Assembly (NCBI GenBank): GCA_049318625.1
Contig: JBMOGA010000003.1
Coordinates: 1-64,000, forward strand
Reading direction: 5' to 3'
Length of the DNA stretch: 64,000 bases
Source of the DNA: JBMOGA01 sp049318625
GTDB taxonomy: Bacteria > Pseudomonadota > Alphaproteobacteria > Rhizobiales > Hyphomicrobiaceae
The notes beneath the pieces were generated by a model. The model was not told the DNA's origin and made no database searches. It saw only the letters and a program-made list of their open reading frames with translations. Both the position numbers and the translations under genes were made by a program. Shown piece by piece: positions 43,748-52,668 of this stretch (position 1 is its first letter; the number at the start of each line of letters is the position of its first letter).

Positions 43748-45043
43748 CTACTCCTCCCGGCGGATACGCTGGATATCCGCGCCGCACGCCGCCAGTTTCT
43801 CCTCCAGCCGCTCGAAGCCGCGGTCGAGGTGGTAGACGCGATTGATGGTCGTCTCGCCGCTGGCGGTCAGCCCGGCGATGACCAGCGAAACGGACGCCCT
43901 CAGATCGGTCGCCATCACCGGCGCGCCCTTGAGGCTGCGGACCCCCCGCACCGTCGCGGTGTCGCCATGCAGTTGGATGTCGGCGCCGAGCCGCATCAGT
44001 TCCTGCACGTGCATGAAGCGGTTCTCGAAAATCGTCTCGCGGATCACGCTGGTGCCCTTGGCCCGCGCCATTACCGCCATCAGCTGCGCCTGCAGATCGG
44101 TCGGAAAACCGGGGAACGGCTGCGTCTCCACCGTGACCGGCTCGACTCCGTGCCCGTTGCGCCGCACCCGGATTCCCTGATCCGTCTCGGTAATCTCCGC
44201 ACCCGCCCGTTCAAGAACGATCAGCGCGCTTTCGAGCAAGGCCTTGTGTGCGCCTTCCAGCACCACGTCGCCGCCCGCAGCGGCGACCGCGCAGGCGAAC
44301 GTCCCGGTCTCGATGCGGTCGGGCAGCACGGTGTGCACCGCGCCCTCCAGCCGATCACGCCCCTCGATCAACAGGGTCGAGGTGCCGATGCCGTCGATCC
44401 GCGCGCCCATCTTGACCAGGCAGCGCGCGACGTCGCCGATCTCTGGCTCGCGGGCCGCGTTCTCGATCACGGTCTGGCCGCGCGCCAACGCCGCGGCCAT
44501 CATCACGTTGTGGGTCGCGCCAACGGAGACCTTGGGGAACACGACGCGCGCGCCGCGCAGTCCCTTGGGCGCCCGCGCCACCACATAGCCGCCGTCGATG
44601 TCGATCTCGGCGCCGAGCTGCTTCAAGCCGTAGAGATGGAGGTCGACGGGCCGCGTGCCGATCGCGCAGCCGCCGGGCATCGAGACCCGCGCCTGCCCGC
44701 ACCGCGCCACCAGCGGACCGAGCACCCAGAAGCTCGCGCGCATGCGGCTGACCATCTCGTAGGGCGCCGTGGTATCGACGATGTCGCGCGCCGTGAGGTG
44801 AAACGTCTCGCCGAGCAGGTGGCTGGCCGACGCCCGCTTGCCGTCGACCGAATGATCGGCGCCGTGGTTGCGCAGGATGCGGGCCAGCAGATTGACGTCG
44901 GCCAGATTGGGCACGTTCTTGAGCGTCAGCCGCTCCGCCGTGAGCAGGCTGGCGATCATCAGCGGCAGCGCGGCATTCTTGGCGCCCGAGATGGGGATGC
45001 GCCCCTCGAGCCGCTGACCGCCGACGATTCTGATTCGATCCAT
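43748..45043 (-). CDS. murA: UDP-N-acetylglucosamine 1-carboxyvinyltransferase
   Basis: First committed enzyme of peptidoglycan synthesis. The 431-aa protein has the catalytic cysteine in ARVSMPGGCAIGTRPVDLHL, the N-terminal GGQRLEGRIPISGAKNAALP and the C-terminal RGFERLEEKLAACGADI. The active-site residue is Cys, so the enzyme should be fosfomycin-sensitive. It is followed by DUF2948. Confidence 0.97.
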   Translation of the reverse strand: MDRIRIVGGQRLEGRIPISGAKNAALPLMIASLLTAERLTLKNVPNLADVNLLARILRNHGADHSVDGKRASASHLLGETFHLTARDIVDTTAPYEMVSRMRASFWVLGPLVARCGQARVSMPGGCAIGTRPVDLHLYGLKQLGAEIDIDGGYVVARAPKGLRGARVVFPKVSVGATHNVMMAAALARGQTVIENAAREPEIGDVARCLVKMGARIDGIGTSTLLIEGRDRLEGAVHTVLPDRIETGTFACAVAAAGGDVVLEGAHKALLESALIVLERAGAEITETDQGIRVRRNGHGVEPVTVETQPFPGFPTDLQAQLMAVMARAKGTSVIRETIFENRFMHVQELMRLGADIQLHGDTATVRGVRSLKGAPVMATDLRASVSLVIAGLTASGETTINRVYHLDRGFERLEEKLAACGADIQRIRREE

Positions 45044-45130
45044 GAGCCTCAGCCTGTCTGTGATTATGTCTGTCTAGCTGCGTCGGGGGCCCCGACGCAA
45101 ACACGCAGTGCCGCACGCCCACCGGCGCCG

Positions 45131-45307
45131 TCACGTCGGCTCCTCGCCGCTGCGCGTCGATTCTGGCGGGGCCTGCTCCCGCTGCGCCTTCGATCGCGTC
45201 AGCGCCTTGCGCTTCGACAGGTTGGCGCGCAGTTCGGCGGCGAGTCGCGCCTGCCGGTCGCTTTCCCGCTTCGCGTCTGCATTCGAGCGCTTGGAATCGT
45301 GTGCCAT
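45131..45307 (-). CDS. Small basic hypothetical protein
   Basis: A 58-residue charged protein: MAHDSKRSNADAKRESDRQA followed by RLAAELRANLSKRKALTRSK and a Pro/Glu tail. No helix or membrane signature beyond likely helical basic region. It lies directly upstream of murA on the same strand. Short proteins of this kind are conserved next to murA in some alphaproteobacteria; function not known. Confidence 0.6.
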   Translation of the reverse strand: MAHDSKRSNADAKRESDRQARLAAELRANLSKRKALTRSKAQREQAPPESTRSGEEPT

Positions 45308-45395
45308 GGGTCGATCTGTCAGAGCTTGCCCAGCGGGCATCAATATGGCAGACACGCGTCTTCGGATCGAGCGTGTCGATCGCGTCGACTCCCAA

Positions 45396-45470
<75 letters not shown>

Positions 45471-45601
45471 TTCAGATTCCCGACTCGTGACGTGACCTTC
45501 CGTCCGGCCCTGCTGGCCGACCGATGCCGCGCCATGTGCGATCGCGAGGACGCCCTTCGCCGCACACCGACGCCGGGCCGACACCCTTGGCCATGCGTCT
45601 C

Positions 45602-46666
45602 TCAGGCCGCCCGAGCCGCCGCGTCGACGTGGGCCGAGAGCGCCGGATCGACGTTGGCGGCCGCGGCCAGAGCAGCAAGGAACGATTGCTCGGCGGTCGT
45701 ATCGACCTCGATCGCCAGGCGGGCGGCCGTGTAGAGCTGCACGGCCTCCTCCGGCGAGCCGACCGCGCCGGCCAACTCTTCAGGCGACGCCGGATGCGCA
45801 AGCTCGCGGGCGAGAAATTGCTCCGCCGCGCCACTGACCCCGGCCGTCTTCATGCCACCCAGGATGCGCTGGCGTTCGGCGTCGTCGAGGCGCCCGTCCG
45901 ACGCCGCCGCCGCGATCATGGCGCGGATGAAGGTGGTCGCCTGCGCGTTGGACACCGCCTCGGGCTCGAATCCAGAGCCCTGCGGGGCGGGAGCCGGTGG
46001 CACGCCGCGGCCCGTGATCAGCGGCTTGCCCTCGGTGTAGTTCTGATAGGCCTTCCACGCGAGGCCACCGATCAGCGCCAGCGCGCCCATCTTCGCGGCG
46101 CCAGCCGCCACCGAGCGGCCGGACCGCGTGCCGAGCAGGATCGCGCCGAGACCGCCGAGAACCGCGCCGGTGCCCAGCTGGTTGCCGGCGATCAGCTCCT
46201 GAACCTGCCGCAGCACCTCCTCGGGCGAGCGTCCGCTCAGCTGGCCGACCAGATCCCGCACCCGGCCGCTCAGATCCGTACTCTGGTCGATCCGCTGCGC
46301 GCCGTCCTTCACCCCGTCGGTGGCCTGTCCGAGCACCTGCCCGAGGATATCGGCGAGCCCGCCGCCCTGTTGGCCGGGCGCCGCGGACGCTGCCGGCAGA
46401 CCGAGCTTGCCGAGAATATCGCCGAGACCGCCCGTCGCGGCGCTGCCACCGCCGGCCTGACTGCCGCCACCCAAGACCCCGCGCAACAGGTCGTCGAGCC
46501 CCCCGGCCGGCGCGGCGCCTCCCGCCGTTCGCCCGGCCCCCGCGCCGCCGTCGAGACCGAGCCCGCCGAGGATGTCTGCGAGCCCGCCACCCGCCGCAGC
46601 CCCGCCGCCGGACGGCGCGCCCGAACCCTTCACCAGCAGATCCAGGAGGTTCTTGGCATCGAACAT
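45602..46666 (-). CDS. DUF533 (tellurite resistance TerB-like) protein
   Basis: A 354-aa protein. The first half is Gly/Ala-rich low-complexity with repeats such as GGLADILGGLG, GGLGDILGKLG and GGLADILGQVLG. The second half is the DUF533 domain: a possible membrane helix (AKMGALALIGGLAWKAYQNY) and a TerB-like helical bundle (FIRAMIAAAASDGRLDDAER) ending in helices with conserved acidic residues. Similar to YebE-type inner-membrane proteins induced by envelope stress. Function unknown. Confidence 0.8.
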   Translation of the reverse strand: MFDAKNLLDLLVKGSGAPSGGGAAAGGGLADILGGLGLDGGAGAGRTAGGAAPAGGLDDLLRGVLGGGSQAGGGSAATGGLGDILGKLGLPAASAAPGQQGGGLADILGQVLGQATDGVKDGAQRIDQSTDLSGRVRDLVGQLSGRSPEEVLRQVQELIAGNQLGTGAVLGGLGAILLGTRSGRSVAAGAAKMGALALIGGLAWKAYQNYTEGKPLITGRGVPPAPAPQGSGFEPEAVSNAQATTFIRAMIAAAASDGRLDDAERQRILGGMKTAGVSGAAEQFLARELAHPASPEELAGAVGSPEEAVQLYTAARLAIEVDTTAEQSFLAALAAAANVDPALSAHVDAAARAA

Positions 46667-46759
46667 GGAGAGACTCCGAGGGTGAAAAGTTTTGGGCGCA
46701 ACACGCCAAGTAAACTAGCCCGGATCACCGCCCGGGAGAATGTTTATTCCGGCCTTGTT

Positions 46760-46793
46760 CCGTACGTTCGCACGTCTGAACTCGCACGTACGG
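46760..46793. promoter_or_regulatory. Inverted repeat upstream of the DUF533 gene
   Basis: CCGTACGT (46760-46767) and ACGTACGG (46786-46793) are perfect 8-base inverted arms separated by 18 bp. Within them TCGCACGT occurs twice at 46768 and 46782. It lies ~95-130 nt before the DUF533 start codon and may bind a dimeric or tandem regulator. Confidence 0.4.
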
Positions 46794-46846
46794 CTTGCGT
46801 TACGGAGCAATACTGTCAGCGCCCCGGCAGCCGGCTGACAACCCGC

Positions 46847-47659
46847 TCAGGCCGGCCAGAGCTGCCCGCCGCCGTCCACCCGGATCACCTGGCCCGAGAC
46901 GAAGGCACCGAGCGGTCCGGCGAAGATCTCGACCACGCGCGCCACCTCGTCGACCATCGCGATCCGATCGAGGGTACCTTCCGTGACCAGCCGCGCCGGG
47001 TCCACCGCCCGCGTTGCCAGGAACCGCTCGGTCCGCGTCTCTCCGGGCGCTATGCAGTTCACGGTGACGCCGTAGGGCCGCATCTGGTCCGCGAGGCAGC
47101 GCGTGTAGTGCATCGCCCCCGCCTTCGCCGTCGCATAGATCGACGAGTTGGTCCGCCCCTTGAAGGCCGCCACCGATCCGATGGTGACGATGCGGCCGCG
47201 CCGCCGCGCCATCATGTGGCGGGCCGCCGCCTGGCAGACGTAGATCGTGCTGAGCAGGTTGCGGTCGATCACCGCCCGCACGTCCGCGGGCTTGATATCG
47301 ACGGCGTCGTTAGGATCGGGCTTGCCCCCGGCCGCCGCGATGTCGCCGCCCGCGTTGTGCACCAGGATCTCCAGACCGCCAAGGGTCTCGCACACCTCAT
47401 CGACGGTGTGCTGCACCTGGGCCGGATCGGTGAGGTCGCCCAGCACCTTGACGGTGCGCACCCCGTGCGTCGTCCCGATCTCGCGGGCCACATCGGACAG
47501 CGTCGTGGCCCCCCCATACTCCGAAGGTCCGGCCTCCCGCAGCCCGTGGATGCCGACGTCGCAGCCGAGTTGCGCCAGCCGCTCCGCGAACGCCCGGCCA
47601 AGCCCCCGCCCCGCCCCCGTCACCAGCGCCGTTGTCCCGGCCAGCGGTCGTTCGTTCAT
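46847..47659 (-). CDS. Short-chain dehydrogenase/reductase
   Basis: A 270-aa SDR with the nucleotide motif VTGAGRGLGRAFAERL, the NAG motif VHNAGGD and the catalytic SSIYATAKAGAMHYTR (Y-x3-K). Classical SDR length. The substrate is unknown; the final GGGQLWPA tail resembles 3-oxoacyl-ACP reductase-like SDRs but this is weak. The ATG at 47659 lacks a strong ribosome site. Confidence 0.9.
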   Translation of the reverse strand: MNERPLAGTTALVTGAGRGLGRAFAERLAQLGCDVGIHGLREAGPSEYGGATTLSDVAREIGTTHGVRTVKVLGDLTDPAQVQHTVDEVCETLGGLEILVHNAGGDIAAAGGKPDPNDAVDIKPADVRAVIDRNLLSTIYVCQAAARHMMARRRGRIVTIGSVAAFKGRTNSSIYATAKAGAMHYTRCLADQMRPYGVTVNCIAPGETRTERFLATRAVDPARLVTEGTLDRIAMVDEVARVVEIFAGPLGAFVSGQVIRVDGGGQLWPA

Positions 47660-47877
47660 GGCGACACCTCCCAACGAACAACCAGGATAGCGCGCCCTGG
47701 ACGATGACACAAAGTTGCCGCCAACCAAGCTGCAAGCTGACCTCTCGGCGCCCGGTTAACCCGACTTAACGAATTGGATTAAAGCAGCATTTCCGGATTC
47801 TGTGCGACCAAAGCTGCCCCGGAGGCCTGGCACCCGTGACCTGAAGGCAACACCGCGTTTTCTCAGCATGCCAATGC

Positions 47878-47906
47878 TGATCCGGATCATGCAGTTGGAA
47901 CGTTCC
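47878..47906. promoter_or_regulatory. Two adjacent perfect palindromes upstream of the OmpW gene
   Basis: TGATCCGGATCA (47878-47889) is a perfect 12-base palindrome and GGAACGTTCC (47897-47906) a perfect 10-base palindrome, 7 bp apart, 90-118 nt before the OmpW start. The 47660-47995 gap contains no gene. Regulatory role is inferred from position only. Confidence 0.35.
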
Positions 47907-47995
47907 GGACTCGCCCTAACGCCTTTTCCGCGCTCTGGTCTCCCCACGGCGACGCAGCGAGTCCTACGTTGCCTCGGCAGATTTAGGGGAAGAAC

Positions 47996-48721
47996 ATGAC
48001 ACGCACGAGCACTTGGCTCGCGACCCTCGCTCTGGGGCTGGGTCTGACGGGCACCGCGATGGCGGGTGACAAGAACGGTAACTTCATGGTCCGTCTGCAA
48101 GGGACTAGTGTTGTTACTCAGGACAATTTGAAGTCGCTAAACAATGCTGCTGGTACCGACCTCACGACGGTTCTCGATGCAGCAGTAAGCAACGAGATCG
48201 TTCCAACTCTCACTTTGACCTACTTCTTCAATAAGAACATCGCTGTCGAACTGCTCTGCTGCGCGGCCAAGCATGACGTCAAAATCAGCGGAGCGGCAAA
48301 CGGGCAGGGTGCCGAAATGTGGATCTTCCCGCCCGCACTGACTCTGCAGTATCATTTCGATAATTTGGGTCCGGTCAAGCCTTACGTAGGGGTCGGTGCT
48401 CAGTACATTCATTACTTCAGCGAGAGCACGGGCGACAACATTTTGAATGCCGGTGGCGTCAACTTCTCGGATTCTTTTGGGGTCATCCTCCAGGCTGGGT
48501 TTGATCTTGCGGTCGGCGACGGCTGGTACTTGAATGCAGATATCAAAAAGTCGTGGCTCGATACCAAGGTCACCTGGAACAACGTCCAGGGCTTGGGTCA
48601 GGGTGGTCAGAGCGTAACCGGGAAAGTCGACGTTGATCCGCTGATCATCAGCGCTGGTCTCGGCTATCGCTTCAACCTCGACGACATCTTCGGCCGCCGC
48701 TCGGCTGCGCCGCTGAAGTAA
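47996..48721 (+). CDS. OmpW-family outer membrane protein
   Basis: A 241-aa protein with a signal peptide (residues 1-23, ending AMAG) and an eight-stranded barrel pattern typical of OmpW: TLTYFFNKNIAVELLC, LTLQYHFDNLGPVKPYVGVG, FGVILQAGFDLAVGDGWYLN and a final GYRFNLDDIFG. Codons are visibly less GC-biased than the surrounding genes (many GTT, GGT, TTT, AAG codons). Possibly foreign or highly expressed under different selection. Two palindromes upstream. Followed by a terminator. Confidence 0.88.
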   Translation: MTRTSTWLATLALGLGLTGTAMAGDKNGNFMVRLQGTSVVTQDNLKSLNNAAGTDLTTVLDAAVSNEIVPTLTLTYFFNKNIAVELLCCAAKHDVKISGAANGQGAEMWIFPPALTLQYHFDNLGPVKPYVGVGAQYIHYFSESTGDNILNAGGVNFSDSFGVILQAGFDLAVGDGWYLNADIKKSWLDTKVTWNNVQGLGQGGQSVTGKVDVDPLIISAGLGYRFNLDDIFGRRSAAPLK

Positions 48722-48753
48722 CACGCGGCGCGATCGCAAGATCGGCCAAGGAG

Positions 48754-48787
48754 GGGCCCGACCATGGGGATCGGGCCCTTTGCTTTT
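48754..48787 (+). terminator. Rho-independent terminator after the OmpW gene
   Basis: GGGCCCGA (48754-48761) pairs with TCGGGCCC (48771-48778), loop CCATGGGGA, then TTTGCTTTT. It lies 32 nt after the OmpW stop and before folE. Confidence 0.85.
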
Positions 48788-48875
48788 GTGGTGCGTCCTG
48801 TTGCCCCGCGGCGCGCCCCAACGATCCGTCCCCGCGCTCTCCACGTAAACCTCCCGGTATCACGAGGAGATCGTC

Positions 48876-49499
48876 ATGGATGCCGCCGTCCACCCCCGCC
48901 GACCCCAGCCGTTCAAGCGCGACAGCGGTGCGCTCGAACGCCCGAGCCGGGCCGACGTCGAAGCCGCCATCCGCACCATTCTCCGGTTTGCCGGCGAGGA
49001 TCCCTGCCGCGACGGGCTGAAGGACACGCCGACGCGCGTCGCCAAGGCCTACGAGGAATACTTCCAGGGCTATGCCCAGGACCCCGTCGCGATTCTCGAG
49101 AAGACCTTCGAGGAGATCGAAGGCTACGACGAGATGATCGTGCTGCGCGGCATCCGCTTCGAAAGCCACTGCGAGCACCATATGGCACCGATCATCGGTC
49201 GCGCCTGGGTCGGCTACATCCCGACCGGCCGCGTCGTCGGCATCTCGAAGCTGGCGCGGGTCGTCGATGCCTACGCCAAGCGATTGCAGATCCAAGAAAA
49301 AATGACCGCGCAGATCGCCAATACCATCGAGCGGGCCCTGCAACCGGCTGGCGTCGCCGTGGTCATCAAGGCGCACCACCATTGCATGGGCACCCGCGGC
49401 GTCCACAAGCCGGACGCCGACATGGTCACCAGCCGCATGCTCGGCGCCTTCCGGGACAACCCTCTCGCCCGTCAGGAATTCATGGCGATGGTAGCTTGA
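48876..49499 (+). CDS. folE: GTP cyclohydrolase I
   Basis: First enzyme of tetrahydrofolate synthesis, opening GTP to dihydroneopterin triphosphate. The 207-aa protein has the zinc ligands and active-site residues ESHCEHHMAPIIG, the QIQEKMT and HHHCMGTRGVHK motifs. N-terminal ~25 residues are a variable extension. It follows the OmpW terminator and so is transcribed separately. Confidence 0.97.
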   Translation: MDAAVHPRRPQPFKRDSGALERPSRADVEAAIRTILRFAGEDPCRDGLKDTPTRVAKAYEEYFQGYAQDPVAILEKTFEEIEGYDEMIVLRGIRFESHCEHHMAPIIGRAWVGYIPTGRVVGISKLARVVDAYAKRLQIQEKMTAQIANTIERALQPAGVAVVIKAHHHCMGTRGVHKPDADMVTSRMLGAFRDNPLARQEFMAMVA

Positions 49500-49535
49500 C
49501 CCGGGCAACCACCCGAGTGCCGCAGACGGCGCTGT

Positions 49536-49910
49536 TCAGATGCGCAACAGCGCCACGGCGGGAACGGCGTGGCACGCGGCGGCGAATGCGAGGCACAGAC
49601 TGATCGCCGATCCCCACGTGTAGCCGAGGTGGCTTCCGTCGGCGCGTCCCGTGAAGCCCTTCGTGAACAGGGCCACGATGCCGGCGACCCCCAGGCCGAA
49701 GCCGATCGAAGCCACGATCGGCCCGCCGACGATCAATACCGCCCAGCCGGTCGGGCCAAGTTCGGCACCGTTCGCCGACGCCGTCCAGGCGAGCCCGAAA
49801 AACCAGCCCAGGATGGTCATGCCGGACGCCTGCTGCAGGACGCCCTGCACCAGCGGATCGCGCTGCGCCGCCGCGCCTGCGGCATTCGGAACTGGGGTCA
49901 CGCGTGGCAC
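49536..49910 (-). CDS. Small multi-span membrane protein
   Basis: A 124-aa protein with three to four hydrophobic helices (MTILGWFFGLAWTAS, GWAVLIVGGPIVASIGFG, GVAGIVALF, ISLCLAFAAACHAVPAVALL). GTG at 49910 follows GGAGG and gives the membrane-type N-terminus; the ORF upstream of it overlaps the response regulator in another frame. Its first codons overlap the CheY-like gene, so translation may be coupled. No family recognised. Confidence 0.65.
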   Translation of the reverse strand: MPRVTPVPNAAGAAAQRDPLVQGVLQQASGMTILGWFFGLAWTASANGAELGPTGWAVLIVGGPIVASIGFGLGVAGIVALFTKGFTGRADGSHLGYTWGSAISLCLAFAAACHAVPAVALLRI

Positions 49911-50293
49911 AGAACACCTCCGGACACTGGGCGGCCGACCGTGTCGACCACCGAAACGAGTTGAGCCGCCGTGAACGGCTTGGTCATGCACGCCACCGCG
50001 CCGGCGGCTCGGAAAGAGGAGATCTTCTCCGCGTTGGCCTCGACGGTGAGCAGGATGACTGGAGTGCCCCCGTGGGCCGGCGACGCGCGCACGGCCTTCA
50101 TGAAGTCCATCCCGCCCATCACCGGCATGTTGAGGTCGGTGATGATGAGATCGGGCTCGTGGCGATCGAGTTGCACGAGCGCTTCGGCCCCATCGTGCGC
50201 CTGCACAACGTCGAGGCCGGCCTTGACCAACGTCAGCGAGACAAGCGTGCGAACGGTTGGGCTGTCATCGACGACCAGAACCCGCTTCGCCAT
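49898..50293 (-). CDS. Stand-alone CheY-like response regulator
   Basis: A 131-aa receiver-only protein: phosphoacceptor Asp in DLIITDLNMPVMGG, the acidic pair in LVVDDSPTVRT, the switch Thr/Ser in ILLTVEAN and the Lys in CMTKPFTAAQ. No output domain. No histidine kinase lies nearby, so it is an orphan; it overlaps the small membrane-protein gene that follows. The ATG at 50293 is the only start matching the receiver fold. Confidence 0.9.
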   Translation of the reverse strand: MAKRVLVVDDSPTVRTLVSLTLVKAGLDVVQAHDGAEALVQLDRHEPDLIITDLNMPVMGGMDFMKAVRASPAHGGTPVILLTVEANAEKISSFRAAGAVACMTKPFTAAQLVSVVDTVGRPVSGGVLCHA

Positions 50294-50441
50294 GCTCGCA
50301 ACTCGCTGTCCGACCATGGGGATAGTCAGCCCGAACCGCAGCACTTTGACAATCGAACGTTGTGACTGTGCTGAAGGTTGAGCTAACGCGGCCGCAAGGC
50401 CGGCCAGATTGGGCCATGCGGCGACACCGGCACCGCTAGCT

Positions 50442-51248
50442 TCAACAATTCGGCGGCAAGACCGGTGGGGCCTCGGTGCGCTCGGATGAGGCGCCGAGCA
50501 TGCTGCCCTCACCATAATCCACGCTCATGAGATAGAGGCCCTGCGCCGGGGCGACCGGTCCACAGGCCGCCCGGTCACGGGCCGCGAGCGCCCGCTGCAT
50601 GTCGGCCGGCACCCAATGCCCGTCACCGACCAGTTTGAGCGAGCCCACCATCGACCGCACCTGATTGTGCAGGAACGAGCGCGCCGAGGCCCGCACGGCG
50701 ATCTCCCCGCCGGACACCTCGACCGTCAGGCTGTCGAGCGTCTTGAGCGGCGATTTGGCCTGACAGGCGGCGGCGCGGAACGTCGTGAAGTCGTGGTGGC
50801 CGACGAGGTGGGCGGCGGCCTCCGCCATCGCCGCGCCGTCGAGCGGCCGCGCCACCCACCAGACCCGGCGCGCATCGAGCGCCGGCGGCGCCCGCCGGTT
50901 TGATATCCGATACAGATAATGACGCGCCGTGGCACTGAACCGGGCATCGAAATCGTCGGCCGCAGCCCGACAGTCGACAATGGCGACCGGCTCGGGTCGC
51001 AGATGATGATTCAAGGCATCGCGAATGGTCTCGGGCTCCCACGCCCGCGACAGATCGAAATGCGCCACCTGACCGCGCGCATGCACGCCGGCGTCGGTCC
51101 GGCCGGCACCTCGGACCGAGATCGTCTCGCCCGTCAGCTTGAACAGCGCCTCGGTGATGGCCCCCTGCACGGAGCGGCCGGCCGCCTGGATCTGCCAGCC
51201 GACAAACGGCGAACCGTCGTATTCGATGGTCGTGCGGTAGCGCGGCAT
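50442..51248 (-). CDS. truA: tRNA pseudouridine(38-40) synthase
   Basis: Modifies U38-40 in the anticodon stem. The 268-aa protein has the catalytic Asp in VRGAGRTDAGVHARGQVAHF, YDGSPFVGWQIQAAGRSVQ and the C-terminal SFLHNQVRSMVGSLKLVG. The start at 51248 is the first ATG with family sequence (MPRYRTTIEYDGS). Confidence 0.94.
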   Translation of the reverse strand: MPRYRTTIEYDGSPFVGWQIQAAGRSVQGAITEALFKLTGETISVRGAGRTDAGVHARGQVAHFDLSRAWEPETIRDALNHHLRPEPVAIVDCRAAADDFDARFSATARHYLYRISNRRAPPALDARRVWWVARPLDGAAMAEAAAHLVGHHDFTTFRAAACQAKSPLKTLDSLTVEVSGGEIAVRASARSFLHNQVRSMVGSLKLVGDGHWVPADMQRALAARDRAACGPVAPAQGLYLMSVDYGEGSMLGASSERTEAPPVLPPNC

Positions 51249-51323
51249 GGGTCTCTGAGGCGGGGTCGGTGTCGGGGATCGACGCTTAACGGTCCCCGCA
51301 TCGCCGCTCAAGTCTCGCGCGCG

Positions 51324-51590
51324 TCAGTCGCGGGGCCGGCGGCCGCGGTCGTGATACGTCCGCTTCTCGGTCTCGTTGATCGACAGGTTCACCGGCGTCC
51401 CCTCAGGGCTCATCACCACGAGCCTGTGCGGCGGCAGCGGACGGAACACCCGCACGCCCGCCTCCACCGTCACCACCGCCCCATAATAGCCGTGCGGCTC
51501 GACCCGGATCGTCGAAGCCCGCTCCTCGGCAGCGGCCGGCAAGGCGCCGAGCGCGAGGCAACTGATGAGACAAGCCGATGGAAAACGCAT
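51324..51590 (-). CDS. Small secreted hypothetical protein
   Basis: An 88-aa protein with a signal peptide (MRFPSACLISCLALGALPAA, cleaved after AAA/EE) and a short, charged mature region (RVEPHGYYGAVVTVEAGVRV, NLSINETEKRTYHDRGRRPR). No family recognised. It lies between truA and fmt on the same strand. Confidence 0.55.
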   Translation of the reverse strand: MRFPSACLISCLALGALPAAAEERASTIRVEPHGYYGAVVTVEAGVRVFRPLPPHRLVVMSPEGTPVNLSINETEKRTYHDRGRRPRD

Positions 51591-51683
51591 GACACACCGC
51601 TAGATCGACAGCCGAGTGGCAGAGTAGCATCGATGGCGTGGCGGGCAATAGATGTTTTAAGTCAATGAGAAAACAAGCTAAAT

Positions 51684-52619
51684 TCAAGCAACGACTGAAC
51701 CTGAGGGCAAGACGAACCCGCGTAGGAGCTCGTCCGCCCGTACCGGCTTCTTTCCGGCCCTCTGCACCTCGAGCAGCCGGACGGCGCCCGCCCCGCAGGC
51801 GACCGTCAGAGAGTCGTCGAGCAACGTCCCCGGCGGTCCGTTCCCCGCCACCGGCGTCGCCCGCAGCACCTTGACACGTTCGGGCTTGCCGCCGGCTGGG
51901 GCCGCCTCGAGCCAGGCGCCGGGAAACGGCGACAGCCCGCGAATGTGATTGTGCACCTCCGCCGCCGGCCGCCGGAAATCGATCCGCGTCTCGCCCTTGT
52001 CGATCTTGGCCGCGTAGGTCACACCCTCGGCTGGCTGCGGCGTGCAGGTGAGGCTGTCGCGCGAAAGCGCCGCCAGCGCCCGGATCATCAGGCTCGCGCC
52101 CCGCTCCGACAGGGTATCGTGTAACTCGCCGGCGGTCGTATCGGGGCCGATGCCGACCAGTTCGGCGAGGCAGACCGGCCCGGTGTCGAGCCCCTCTTCC
52201 ATCCGCATCACCATCACCGCCGTCTCGGTGTCGCCGGCCATGATGGCCCGCTGGATCGGCGCCGCACCGCGCCAACGCGGCAACCGCGAGGCATGCAGGT
52301 TGAGACAGCCGAGGCGGGGAGCCTCCAGCACCGGCTTCGGCAGGATCAATCCATAGGCGACGACGACCGCGACGTCGGCCGCATGGGCACGAAACGCGGC
52401 CTGCTCCGCCTCGCCGCGCAGGCTGCGCGGCGTCAGCACCTCGAGACCGCTCGCCGCGGCATGCGCGTGCACGGCCGAGCGGGTCTCCGTCAAGCCGCGC
52501 CCCGCGGGCCGCGGCGGCTGCGAGTACACCGCAACCACCTCGTGACCGGCCGCCAGGATCTCGGACAAGACCGGCACCGAGAACGGCGGCGTCCCCATGA
52601 ACACGACGCGGAGGCTCAT
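51684..52619 (-). CDS. fmt: Methionyl-tRNA formyltransferase
   Basis: Formylates initiator Met-tRNA. The 311-aa protein contains the catalytic NLHASRLPRWRGAAPIQRAI segment with the Asn-His-Asp triad region (GLDTGPVCLAELVGIGPDTT) and a C-terminal tRNA-binding domain. It is followed by def with 49 nt between, the usual initiation-factor pair. Confidence 0.96.
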   Translation of the reverse strand: MSLRVVFMGTPPFSVPVLSEILAAGHEVVAVYSQPPRPAGRGLTETRSAVHAHAAASGLEVLTPRSLRGEAEQAAFRAHAADVAVVVAYGLILPKPVLEAPRLGCLNLHASRLPRWRGAAPIQRAIMAGDTETAVMVMRMEEGLDTGPVCLAELVGIGPDTTAGELHDTLSERGASLMIRALAALSRDSLTCTPQPAEGVTYAAKIDKGETRIDFRRPAAEVHNHIRGLSPFPGAWLEAAPAGGKPERVKVLRATPVAGNGPPGTLLDDSLTVACGAGAVRLLEVQRAGKKPVRADELLRGFVLPSGSVVA

Positions 52620-52668
52620 GGCGCAAGGTTCCTCGGATGCGGGTGGGTCGATCGGCGCGCGGTCCCGG

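Noticed and set aside
47827..47850. TGGCACCC as a sigma-54 promoter before the OmpW gene
   Set aside because: No TTGC element at the required spacing follows.
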